Part shown: positions 1 to 5,081 of the stretch, piece after piece
Position numbering within the stretch: the stretch's first letter is position 1
Layout: every line of letters starts with the position of its first letter
Source of the DNA: Modestobacter sp.
Lineage (GTDB): Bacteria; Actinomycetota; Actinomycetes; Mycobacteriales; Geodermatophilaceae
Direction: 5' to 3'
Length of the DNA stretch: 5,956 bases
NCBI GenBank assembly: GCA_025965635.1
Contig: JAOPWO010000480.1
Span: forward strand, 1 to 5,956
Notes under the pieces: generated by a model
Seen by the model: only the letters and a program-made list of their open reading frames with translations
Databases searched by the model: none
Told to the model about the DNA's origin: nothing
Program-made: the position numbers and the translations under genes

Positions 1-623
1 CGATCGTCGAGCAGGTCGGCAGCAGCGTCACCTTCGACCAGGGGCTGGACGTCTTCGACCTGGCCGCACAGCTGCAGAGCGTGCAGCCCGGCAGCATCAC
101 GTTCCAGACCGTCCCCGGCCTGACGCCCGCGCGGATCGACGGCGCCGAGGTCTTGCAGCCGCCCGGCGACGAGGACGTCCACGCCTTTTTCGCCTCGCTC
201 GGCTCGGCACCGGCAGCGAGCCCGCCGTCCGCGCCGACCAGCGCGGCTCCCGCCGTCGAACCCGGCGACGTCACCGTCACCGTCCTCAACGGGTCGGGTG
301 TCTCCGGTGCAGCGGCGACGGCCGCCACCATGCTGGCGGACGCCGGGTTCGAGGCCGGCAGCGGCGGCAACGCCGCCAGCACCGCCACCACCACGGTCAG
401 CCACCGCACCGGAGACGACGCAGCGGCCGCGCTGGTCGCCGCTCAGGTGCCCGGAGCAGCGCTGACCGTGGACGACGGCCTCCCGGCCGGCACGGTGGCA
501 CTGGTGATCGGCGCCGACTACAACGGCATCGGCGCACCGGTCACCACCGACGAGCCGGCGGCCGGGAGCGGGAACCCGGGCACCGACGCGAGGACGGCGA
601 CCGACACCACCTGCATCTACTGA
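1..623 (+). CDS. LCP (LytR-CpsA-Psr) family protein, C-terminal part with LytR_C domain (5' end outside window)
   Basis: The reading frame is open from base 3 and ends at TGA 621-623, giving 206 visible residues; the start lies upstream. The first ~65 residues look like the end of an LCP catalytic domain, with the LAAQLQSVQPGSITFQTVPG stretch typical of that fold's last part. A Pro/Ala/Ser-rich linker follows (about residues 67-88), then a LytR_C domain (about 89-178) starting DVTVTVLNGSGVSG and ending in VALVIGADYNGIG. LCP proteins are membrane-anchored, extracytoplasmic phosphotransferases that attach polymers such as arabinogalactan or teichoic-type glycans to peptidoglycan; LytR_C is a common C-terminal add-on of poorly defined role. 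The N-terminal membrane helix and the catalytic Arg/Asp residues are outside the window, so activity cannot be judged. The low-complexity tail ends in Cys-Ile-Tyr. It converges on the next gene. Confidence 0.85.
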   Translation, partial: IVEQVGSSVTFDQGLDVFDLAAQLQSVQPGSITFQTVPGLTPARIDGAEVLQPPGDEDVHAFFASLGSAPAASPPSAPTSAAPAVEPGDVTVTVLNGSGVSGAAATAATMLADAGFEAGSGGNAASTATTTVSHRTGDDAAAALVAAQVPGAALTVDDGLPAGTVALVIGADYNGIGAPVTTDEPAAGSGNPGTDARTATDTTCIY

Positions 624-650
624 TGCCAGCCGGCACCGGCTCGATCGGGC

Positions 651-677
651 GGCGCGGCGGCCGTCGGCCGCCACGCC
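651..677. terminator. GC-rich hairpin between convergent genes, possible bidirectional terminator
   Basis: Arms 656-663 and 665-672 are perfect 8-base inverted repeats around a single T, so the real loop must open a few inner pairs. After one mismatch (655/673) the stem resumes for four pairs (651-654 with 674-677). A smaller inverted repeat, 628-641, lies just after the LCP stop. No U-tract follows, which is usual for actinobacterial terminators. The position between converging genes ending at 623 and 708 supports the call. Confidence 0.4.
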
Positions 678-707
678 GGCCCGGTCGTCGTCGGACGGGC
701 TGATCGC

Positions 708-995
708 TCAGGCAGGCACGCGGTCCAGCGACCCGGCACTGATGACCAGCCCGGCCGTGGCGAGCGCGGCCATCAGCCGGTCGGCCCGCTCGTGGAGGAG
801 CCCGGACGCGGCGGCGTCGAGGCCCTGCGACCCGTCGTCCAGGCACTGCGCGAGCAGGGCCAGGACCTCGGGCGGGGGACCGGCGGCGACCGGCCGCTTG
901 CGGGCCGGGATGCGGGTGACCATGCCGCAGGGGCACGATCCCCCGGTCGTCGGAGCCTTGTGCTTGCCGCCGGAGCACTTGCCAGGTTCGAACAT
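708..995 (-). CDS. Small protein of unknown function with N-terminal Cys/His cluster
   Basis: This gene encodes 95 residues if started at ATG 995-993, which has GAGGAG at 1011-1006 ten bases upstream. The GTG at 1013-1011 would add six residues but overlaps that Shine-Dalgarno, so ATG is preferred. The stop is TGA at 710-708. I do not recognise the family. Residues 7-23 hold C7-x4-H12-x8-C21-x-C23, followed by a basic stretch (RIPARKRP), as in a small metal-binding knuckle. The C-terminal half (about 45-90) is a predicted Leu/Ala-rich amphipathic helical segment. There is no signal peptide or membrane span. It is monocistronic, converging on the LCP gene; the 162 bases upstream (996-1157) carry no clear promoter consensus. 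Codon use resembles its neighbours. Metal binding is inference from residue spacing only. Confidence 0.6.
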   Translation of the reverse strand: MFEPGKCSGGKHKAPTTGGSCPCGMVTRIPARKRPVAAGPPPEVLALLAQCLDDGSQGLDAAASGLLHERADRLMAALATAGLVISAGSLDRVPA

Positions 996-1137
996 CGTCG
1001 ACCTACTCCTCACTGAGCGTGGCCCCTACGCCGTCCGTCATGGGCCAGGGCACGAGAGTCACGTCAGTCCCACCCGCACCACGGCACGGCACACCGCAGC
1101 GTGTCCATGTCGTGACTTAGGCCACACCGCAGCCACC

Positions 1138-1153
1138 CCGCCGTGGACGGCGG
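1138..1153 (-). terminator. Hairpin just after the oxidoreductase gene, probable terminator
   Basis: Arms 1138-1144 and 1147-1153 are perfect 7-base inverted repeats (CCGCCGT/ACGGCGG) with two unpaired bases between them. Sterically the innermost pair must open to give a 4-base loop. The hairpin begins four bases after the minus-strand stop codon at 1160-1158. No U-run follows. Confidence 0.4.
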
Positions 1154-1157
1154 TGCG

Positions 1158-2207
1158 CTACGCCACCTGCTGCAGCTGCGGCTGGACGTGCTCCACGAAG
1201 AGGTCCAGCGAGCGCCGCGCATCGTCGAGGGTCATGTCGCCGGTCGGCAGCATGAGGACCACGCGGTCGACCATGCCGGAGGACAGGAAACCGCCGAACC
1301 GCTCGGTGATCTGCGCAGGAGTGCCGGCACCCAGCCCGATCGACAGCTCCAGACCGGCCAGGATCGTCTCGAGCGGGGCCATCACCTCCGCACGCTCGTC
1401 CTCGGCGATCACCGTGTGGTCGAAGCGGTGCGCCGAGGTCGTCCGCCGCCCCAGGCCGTCTGCTCCACGACGGGCCACGGCCACGGCGTCCTCCTCCCGG
1501 TCCGCGATCGCCAGCAGCATCGAGCAGGCCACCTGCGGTCGCGCGGCAGGACCATCCAACCGGATCCGCTCGCCCTTGTGCGCCTCCCAGCTCTCCACGT
1601 AGACGTCGTACGCCGCCGGGCTGATCGGGCCCGGCCACATCAGGCTCATGCCGTACCGGCCGGCCGTCTCCGGGTTGCCCGGGTACCAGAAGGGGATGTG
1701 CTCCTGGAACGGCTTCGTGGACATCGGCATGGTCGGGAAGTCGTAGTAGCTGCTCTGCCCACTGGAGATCTCCCCGGTGCGCAAGGCGTCGGCGATGATC
1801 CCCAGGGTGTCGACGAACCGCTCCCTCGCGTCGCGGTGGCTGCTGCCGTGCCAGGCGTGCTCCGCCGGCACCGCACCCCGGCCGACCCCGTAGTCCAGCC
1901 GCCCCTGGGTGAGCTGGTCCACGAGGCACATGTCCTCGATCAACGAGACCGGGTGGTGCATGGGCAGCAGCTTGACCATGGGGCCCAGCCGGATGTTCGT
2001 CGTCACCTGGGACGCGGCCGCCACGACGATGTCCTGGTTGGGCGCCAGGGAGAGGTCGGTTCCGTGGTGCTCGGCCAGGTGGACGCTGGCAAAACCGGCC
2101 TGGTCCGCGGTCCGGAAGAGCTCCAGCCGGTCCGTCAGCAGGCGGTGGGTGGGGGTCCCGGGGATCCCCTCGATGTGGTCGAACAGGCCGAAGGTGGGAA
2201 CCGGCAT
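1158..2207 (-). CDS. LLM-class (bacterial luciferase-like) flavin-dependent oxidoreductase
   Basis: This gene encodes 349 residues from ATG 2207-2205 to TAG 1160-1158. GAGGTG at 2221-2216 is eight bases upstream of the ATG and fixes the start. Length and motifs match the luciferase-like monooxygenase superfamily, a TIM barrel that uses FMNH2 or F420H2. The N-terminal strand begins PTFGLFDHI. About residues 42-50 give SVHLAEHHG, followed by IRLGPMVKLLPMHHPVSL (about 72-89) and the DQLTQGRLDYGVGRG turn (about 96-110), which binds flavin phosphate in relatives. It is a soluble cytoplasmic protein with no signal peptide. The substrate cannot be told from sequence; relatives range from alkanal and alkanesulfonate monooxygenases to F420-dependent reductases. 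It appears monocistronic, divergent from the decayed locus at 2345-2937, with a hairpin after its stop. No frame damage is visible. The family call is firm; cofactor and substrate are open. Confidence 0.9.
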   Translation of the reverse strand: MPVPTFGLFDHIEGIPGTPTHRLLTDRLELFRTADQAGFASVHLAEHHGTDLSLAPNQDIVVAAASQVTTNIRLGPMVKLLPMHHPVSLIEDMCLVDQLTQGRLDYGVGRGAVPAEHAWHGSSHRDARERFVDTLGIIADALRTGEISSGQSSYYDFPTMPMSTKPFQEHIPFWYPGNPETAGRYGMSLMWPGPISPAAYDVYVESWEAHKGERIRLDGPAARPQVACSMLLAIADREEDAVAVARRGADGLGRRTTSAHRFDHTVIAEDERAEVMAPLETILAGLELSIGLGAGTPAQITERFGGFLSSGMVDRVVLMLPTGDMTLDDARRSLDLFVEHVQPQLQQVA

Positions 2208-2344
2208 GTGTGGGACACCTCACAGGTCGTCGGGTGGCGGGAGTCTGCCATGCGCCCTGCGCGGCGATCCACCGGCGGAAGGCGCACGGTCGCCAGTTCC
2301 CGAGGACGGAATCAGGGGCAGACTCGAGGCGTGACGGGCCCCGC

Positions 2345-2692
2345 CTGAACGCCGTCGTCCCCGGCGACGTGCAGGGGGTGGACCGCACCGTCGACCTGCA
2401 CACCACCGGCTGGGCGCCCTACCCGCTGCGCTGGACGCTCCGGATCACCGAGCCGATGACCGACGCCGGCTTCGCGCTCGCCGCACACGGCGACCTCGGG
2501 GGCAGCGGCCCGCTGTGCCTTCGCCAGGACGGCCCGGAGGTCGGGATCACCGACGACTGGCGGATCGTGGCCACCAAGCCGCTGCTGCGCCGGCTGAGCC
2601 GGCTGCTGCGACCCGCGTTCGAGGCCAACCACCGGTGGGCGATGGCCCGCGGCGAGGAGAGCGCACCCCGAGGCCGGGATGCCCGGCCATGA
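2345..2692 (+). pseudogene. N-terminally truncated SRPBCC (START-like) family protein remnant
   Basis: From about 2345 the frame reads as the C-terminal two-thirds of an SRPBCC ligand-binding protein. It has a GDVQGVDRTVDLHTTGW strand pair, WTLRITEP, an FALAAHGDLGGSG strand, RQDGPEVGITDDWRIVATKP and the long C-terminal helix ending LLRPAFEANHRWAMARGE. SRPBCC proteins bind hydrophobic ligands in a helix-grip cavity. About 50 N-terminal residues expected of the family (first strand and the Trp-rich helices) are missing: upstream codons in this frame run through the oxidoreductase's promoter region and look like random translation, and neither other frame supplies them. No ATG with a Shine-Dalgarno precedes the homologous part; an in-frame GTG at 2369 would give only a fragment. 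The TGA at 2690-2692 overlaps the ATG of the following yciI-like gene (ATGA). Family assignment is from motif memory, not a search. A short functional version cannot be excluded. Confidence 0.6.
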
Positions 2693-2937
2693 AGTACGTG
2701 ACGACCTACCGGGCGGTGGCGGACTTGCTGCCGTCGGCCCAGCCGAACGACCCGGGCCGCAGTGCGCGGGTCGACGAGTTCGCCGGTCACGGCGAGCTGC
2801 TGACGGTGGGCACGTTCGACGGCGATGGGCGTCTCCCGGGAGGCGGCCGAGGAGCTCGTCGCCGGCACCCGTTCAGGCCGTACGGGGTGGTCGCCGAGTG
2901 GCCGGTGCGCCGCTGGAAGGAGGTCCTGCAGACCTGA
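2689..2937 (+). pseudogene. YciI-family (YCII-related domain) protein with two compensating frameshifts
   Basis: The open frame ATG 2689 to TGA 2935-2937 encodes 82 residues, but only its ends look like a YciI-type protein. Residues 1-47 (MKYVTTYRAVADLLP... and ARVDEFAGHGELLTVGTF) and 61-82 (PFRPYGVVAEWPVRRWKEVL) fit the family. The middle, residues 48-60, is Arg/Gly-rich nonsense. The expected middle, MGVSREAAEELVAG, is present at 2825-2866 in the +2 frame. Shifting at about 2821-2825 and back at 2866/2867 rebuilds a near-canonical protein. The second shift is explained by loss of one G: GCC-GGC-(G)AC-CCG-TTC would restore the conserved Asp-Pro-Phe. The first shift lies where relatives have a few extra residues, so a deletion not divisible by three fits. 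The start overlaps the upstream SRPBCC stop. It is either a decaying gene, a tolerated scrambled loop, or two sequencing errors. Confidence 0.65.
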
Positions 2938-3057
2938 GCGGGCCGGGGGTCACCCGCCCGGGGGAGAACCAGGCCCCCAGGTGGCGCTCCGGCTCGTCCC
3001 CCGCCGCCCTCCTGTCGTTGTCCGACACGTCGGTCGACCACCGGGAGGAGCTGGGTC

Positions 3058-3423
3058 ATGCGCGTCCCGTTCGTCGTGTACGGCGTGCTGTACGTCGTCA
3101 TCGAGATGGTCGGGTACCAGCTCGAGCTCATCGGTTGGCCGCAGATCACGGCCCTGGACGTCGCCAGCGCGCTCGCCGACGCACTGCTCTGGATCGCCCT
3201 CGTGGCCGCGGTGCTCGTGGCGCTGGACGTCGCCGCCGACCGGTGGCGCCGGCACCTGCGGGGCCGGCAGCGGAAGCCGGCCTGGGTCCCGGGCCGGCGA
3301 CGTCCCCCCTGGGGCGACGACCCTCCGATCACCGTCCCGAGCTGGCGCCCGCCCATGCCGGCCCTGCCCTCGGCGGCGACGCCCCCGGGTCCGGACGACG
3401 TCCCGCACGTCCGGCTCCTCTAG
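3058..3423 (+). CDS. Small membrane protein of unknown function
   Basis: This gene encodes 121 residues from ATG 3058 to TAG 3421-3423. A strong Shine-Dalgarno (GGGAGGAG, 3043-3050) lies seven bases before the ATG and fixes the start. Two hydrophobic stretches are visible: residues 4-18 (VPFVVYGVLYVVIEM, short) and about 36-59 (Ala/Leu/Val-rich). An arginine-rich segment (62-83) should stay in the cytoplasm, followed by a Pro/Trp/Asp-rich tail likely to be disordered. I do not recognise the family; proteins of this form are common as unnamed actinobacterial membrane proteins. It lies 120 bases after the damaged yciI-like gene and 81 bases before a second small membrane protein on the same strand. 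A two-gene transcript is possible but not shown, since each gene has its own strong ribosome-binding site. Confidence 0.7.
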   Translation: MRVPFVVYGVLYVVIEMVGYQLELIGWPQITALDVASALADALLWIALVAAVLVALDVAADRWRRHLRGRQRKPAWVPGRRRPPWGDDPPITVPSWRPPMPALPSAATPPGPDDVPHVRLL

Positions 3424-3504
3424 CCCCATCGGGCCTGGTCACACGCGTTTCCCGGACGTCGCCACCGGGCATCTGACAGCACTGGCTTCGAGAAGGAGAG
3501 ACCC

Positions 3505-3882
3505 GTGGAGACCTGGCTCATCGTGGTGATCGTGATCGCCGTCCTGGTCGCGCTGGCGCTGATCGCGCTGGCGGTGCGCAAGCGGAGCGGTGCGGCGGAG
3601 CAGCGCAGGGCCGCGCAGGCCCACGACCACCTGCAGGAGGCGAAGACCCGCTCAGTGGCCGCCGAGAAGGAGCAGGCCCTGGCCGACGAACAGGCCGCCC
3701 GGGCCCGCCGGGAGCGGGCCGAGGTCGAGGAGCGTGCGGCGCAGGCCGAGCAGGAGGCCCGCGAACGGGCCGGCCGCGCCCAGGAGGAGAGGTCGGCGGC
3801 TCAGCAGCTGCAGGACAAGGCGGAGAAGCTGGCTCCCGGGCTCGGTCGGCACGACGACGGCAGCGGCACTGCGCGACGGTGA
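3505..3882 (+). CDS. Single-span membrane protein with long charged coiled coil, function unknown
   Basis: This gene encodes 125 residues from GTG 3505 to TGA 3880-3882. AAGGAG (3493-3498) is six bases upstream and decides the GTG start. Residues 4-24 are one clean hydrophobic helix (LIVVIVIAVLVALALIALAV) followed by RKR, predicting a short outside N-terminus and a cytoplasmic body. Residues 28-110 are almost entirely Ala, Glu, Arg, Gln and Lys with heptad-like spacing, a predicted continuous alpha-helical coiled coil. The last 15 residues are Gly/Asp-rich and probably disordered. The family is not recognised. The shape resembles small membrane-anchored scaffold proteins and, superficially, the membrane-proximal part of ATP synthase b subunits, but there is no atp context. 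It follows another small membrane protein by 81 bases, and a hairpin follows its stop. Confidence 0.75.
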   Translation: METWLIVVIVIAVLVALALIALAVRKRSGAAEQRRAAQAHDHLQEAKTRSVAAEKEQALADEQAARARRERAEVEERAAQAEQEARERAGRAQEERSAAQQLQDKAEKLAPGLGRHDDGSGTARR

Positions 3883-3888
3883 CCCGCC

Positions 3889-3924
3889 CGGTGGGGCTGC
3901 CGGCGGCGTGTCCCGCCCCCACCG
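3889..3924 (+). terminator. Hairpin after the coiled-coil protein gene
   Basis: Arms 3889-3896 and 3917-3924 (CGGTGGGG/CCCCACCG) are perfect 8-base inverted repeats beginning seven bases after the stop. The 20-base loop is GC-rich and can pair further internally. There is no U-tract. The position between the coiled-coil gene and the cold-shock gene's promoter region supports termination. Confidence 0.4.
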
Positions 3925-4003
3925 ACGGTGCCTCCGACGGAGAAATCGGGACGATGTTGCATGGATCGGGGGTGCGGTGCAGCGCAATGGGGTGATGTGC
4001 GGC

Positions 4004-4044
4004 TAGTGTTCAGATGTCGGGAAGGCCCTGCAGATGGCAGGACC
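4004..4044 (+). promoter_or_regulatory. Candidate promoter and leader hairpin of the cold-shock gene
   Basis: TAGTGT at 4004-4009 fits the actinobacterial -10 pattern TANNNT and would start RNA near 4016, giving a leader of about 60 bases. No good -35 hexamer is seen 16-18 bases upstream. Within the leader, 4027-4031 and 4037-4041 (CCTGC/GCAGG) form a stem around AGATG, and GG/CC at 4024-4025 and 4043-4044 extend it past one mismatch. Many cold-shock genes have structured 5' leaders that affect translation with temperature; that role here is inference. The region 3935-4020 is noticeably less GC-rich than its surroundings. Confidence 0.35.
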
Positions 4045-4074
4045 CTGACGTACGACCTCAGCTAGGAGCGAGCA

Positions 4075-4278
4075 ATGCCCGAAGGAACAGTGAAGTGGTT
4101 CAACGCCGAGAAGGGGTTTGGCTTTGCCACCCCTGACGGGGGCGGCCCGGACGTCTTCGTCCACTACTCGGCCATCCAGACCAGCGGGTACCGCTCGCTC
4201 GACGAGGGCCAGCGCATCTCGTTCGACGTCGAGCAGGGCCAGAAGGGCCCGCAGGCCGCGAACGTCGCGCCGATCTGA
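4075..4278 (+). CDS. cspA: Cold-shock domain protein, CspA family
   Basis: This gene encodes 67 residues, the usual length, from ATG 4075 to TGA 4276-4278, with TAGGAG (4063-4068) six bases upstream. It is one OB-fold cold-shock domain: the start EGTVKWFNAEKGFGFA carries RNP1 (KGFGFA, residues 13-18) and DVFVHY (26-31) is RNP2; their aromatic residues stack on single-stranded RNA or DNA. The C-terminal strands read LDEGQRISFDVEQGQKGPQAANV. The family melts RNA secondary structure and acts as an RNA chaperone, some members on cold shock and others constitutively. Which paralogue this is cannot be told from sequence, so the symbol is a family label. It is monocistronic, with a leader hairpin upstream and a very strong hairpin beginning 36 bases after the stop. 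Confidence 0.95.
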   Translation: MPEGTVKWFNAEKGFGFATPDGGGPDVFVHYSAIQTSGYRSLDEGQRISFDVEQGQKGPQAANVAPI

Positions 4279-4314
4279 TCGAGAGCGGTCGGCTGATCCC
4301 AGCCACCTGACCAA

Positions 4315-4356
4315 CGACAGCGCCCCCGCCCGGGAAACCGGGCGGGGGCGCTGTCG
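4315..4356. terminator. Strong hairpin with 19-bp perfect stem and GAAA tetraloop, bidirectional terminator
   Basis: Arms 4315-4333 and 4338-4356 are perfectly complementary over 19 bases and enclose GAAA (4334-4337), a GNRA-type tetraloop on the plus strand. An offset AAC/GTT could extend the base. It lies between the cold-shock gene (stop 4278) and the convergent winged-helix-like gene (stop 4385), so it can serve both. Only a short GCGTT follows on the plus side, so this is not a classical U-tract terminator, but stem strength is exceptional. Confidence 0.8.
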
Positions 4357-4384
4357 CGTTCGCCAGGCCCGCTCGCGTACCGGG

Positions 4385-4843
4385 TCAGCGGGCCCGCGGT
4401 ACGTAGCCGCCGATCAGCGCCGACATCAGCAACGCCCCGTCGTCGGGCCCCAGGGCGACGGCGGCGTCGGACAGCGTCTGCCAGCGCTGCCGCTCGACCT
4501 CCGTCATCGCGCCGGTGGCCCGGGCGGCCAGTTGCTCCAGCAGCCGACCCCACTCCCCCTGTGGCGTCGGCCAGAGCCCGGTCAGCCGCCGGGCCTCGGC
4601 CGAGGCCGAGGTGAAGCGCACGATGTCGCCGGCGTGGTTGGTCAGCGCCACGAGGTATCCGGCGGCCACCAGGGCGTTGGCCGCCGACACCACCTGCGGC
4701 TTGGGCAGGCCGCTGGCCGGGACCACGGCTCCCAGGTAGGGCGCACTCCCGTGCGGGGGCTCGTCCAGCAGCCGGACGATGGCCCGCAGCACGGGCAGGT
4801 CGCGGGTGAACCACACGTCGGGCAGCGGTTGCTCCGCGGTCAT
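4385..4843 (-). CDS. Small winged-helix-like protein, possible transcriptional regulator
   Basis: This gene encodes 152 residues from ATG 4843-4841 to TGA 4387-4385. GAGAGGA (4854-4848) is four to five bases before the ATG. The frame stays open upstream to 5116, but that part crosses the msrB promoter and looks non-coding. Residues 15-68 have helix-turn-helix-wing character: a helix (LPVLRAIVRLLDE), a loop, LGAVVPASGLPKPQVVSAAN as turn plus candidate recognition helix, then ALVAAGYLVALTNHAGDIVRF as helix end and beta wing. Residues 80-140 are helical and Leu/Ala-rich, possibly for dimerisation. No metal-binding cluster, signal peptide or membrane span is present. It resembles MarR/PadR-type wings only in outline, so the DNA-binding role is inference. 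It is divergent from msrB across a 238-base spacer and might regulate itself or msrB. It converges on the cold-shock gene. Confidence 0.7.
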   Translation of the reverse strand: MTAEQPLPDVWFTRDLPVLRAIVRLLDEPPHGSAPYLGAVVPASGLPKPQVVSAANALVAAGYLVALTNHAGDIVRFTSASAEARRLTGLWPTPQGEWGRLLEQLAARATGAMTEVERQRWQTLSDAAVALGPDDGALLMSALIGGYVPRAR

Positions 4844-4860
4844 GACGTCCTCTCGATCGG

Positions 4861-4892
4861 GTACCGGGGCGTCCCCGGCCCGTCCACGGTAC
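4861..4892 (-). promoter_or_regulatory. Candidate promoter and overlapping palindrome upstream of the winged-helix-like gene
   Basis: On the minus strand TACCGT (4891-4886) fits the TANNNT -10 pattern and would start RNA near 4879, with a leader of about 36 bases. GTACCG (4861-4866) and CGGTAC (4887-4892) are inverted repeats that include this -10. Inside them, 4864-4869 and 4873-4878 (CCGGGG/CCCCGG) make a second, tighter palindrome that would fold at the very 5' end of the mRNA, ten bases before the Shine-Dalgarno. No convincing -35 is seen. It could be an autoregulatory operator or a leader hairpin. Confidence 0.3.
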
Positions 4893-5069
4893 GAGCCCCG
4901 CGACCCCCGTCCGTCGGCCGCCGCCGCGCAGCGACCCGACAACCGGCGCGGGGCCTCCCGATCCATCCTGTGACGCACCGCTGACAGTTCGGTCACGCCG
5001 GGCTGACCTGCGAGGACGGTCACTTTCCTGAACAGGGCAGCCTTCCCCGCGCGGGTGGCGGACCCGCCG

Positions 5070-5081
5070 TACGGTGGACCC
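5070..5081 (+). promoter_or_regulatory. Candidate -10 element giving leaderless msrB mRNA
   Basis: TACGGT (5070-5075) matches TANNNT and lies six bases before the ATG at 5082, exactly the spacing that places transcription start on the A of ATG. No good Shine-Dalgarno precedes the ATG (only GGTGG at 5073-5077). Leaderless mRNAs are common in actinobacteria. The -35 region (about 5047-5052) has no recognisable consensus. Confidence 0.45.

Noticed and set aside
742..1602. Plus-strand open frame of 286 codons
   Set aside because: Antisense to the small Cys/His protein and to the oxidoreductase; Arg/Ser-rich with no recognisable domain.
2208..2271. Promoter of the oxidoreductase, minus strand TGGATC-18-CAGACT
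   Set aside because: Neither hexamer is close to consensus and no TANNNT is present in the spacer, so I cannot support a position.
2210..2344. N-terminal extension of the SRPBCC frame from ATG 2210
   Set aside because: Its ~45 codons lie in the oxidoreductase's promoter region, start three bases from that gene's own ATG on the other strand, lack a ribosome-binding site and do not resemble the SRPBCC N-terminus.
1117..2406. Alternative minus-strand frame of 429 codons and plus-strand frame 1143-2348
   Set aside because: Both are shadows of the well-supported luciferase-like gene at 1158-2207.
2938..2978. G- and C-runs after the yciI-like stop as a terminator
   Set aside because: The possible stems (2938-2942 with 2953-2957, or 2960-2964 with 2974-2978) are only five pairs and mutually exclusive; too weak to call in DNA this GC-rich.
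2825..3529. Plus-strand open frame of 234 codons after the yciI-like gene
   Set aside because: Only its first 14 residues are meaningful, as the displaced middle of the yciI-like protein; the rest is an out-of-frame shadow of the membrane protein gene.
3518..3987. Minus-strand open frames opposite the coiled-coil gene
   Set aside because: The Arg/Pro-rich and Leu-rich translations are antisense products of the Glu/Ala/Arg repeats; the plus-strand gene has the ribosome-binding site and membrane helix.
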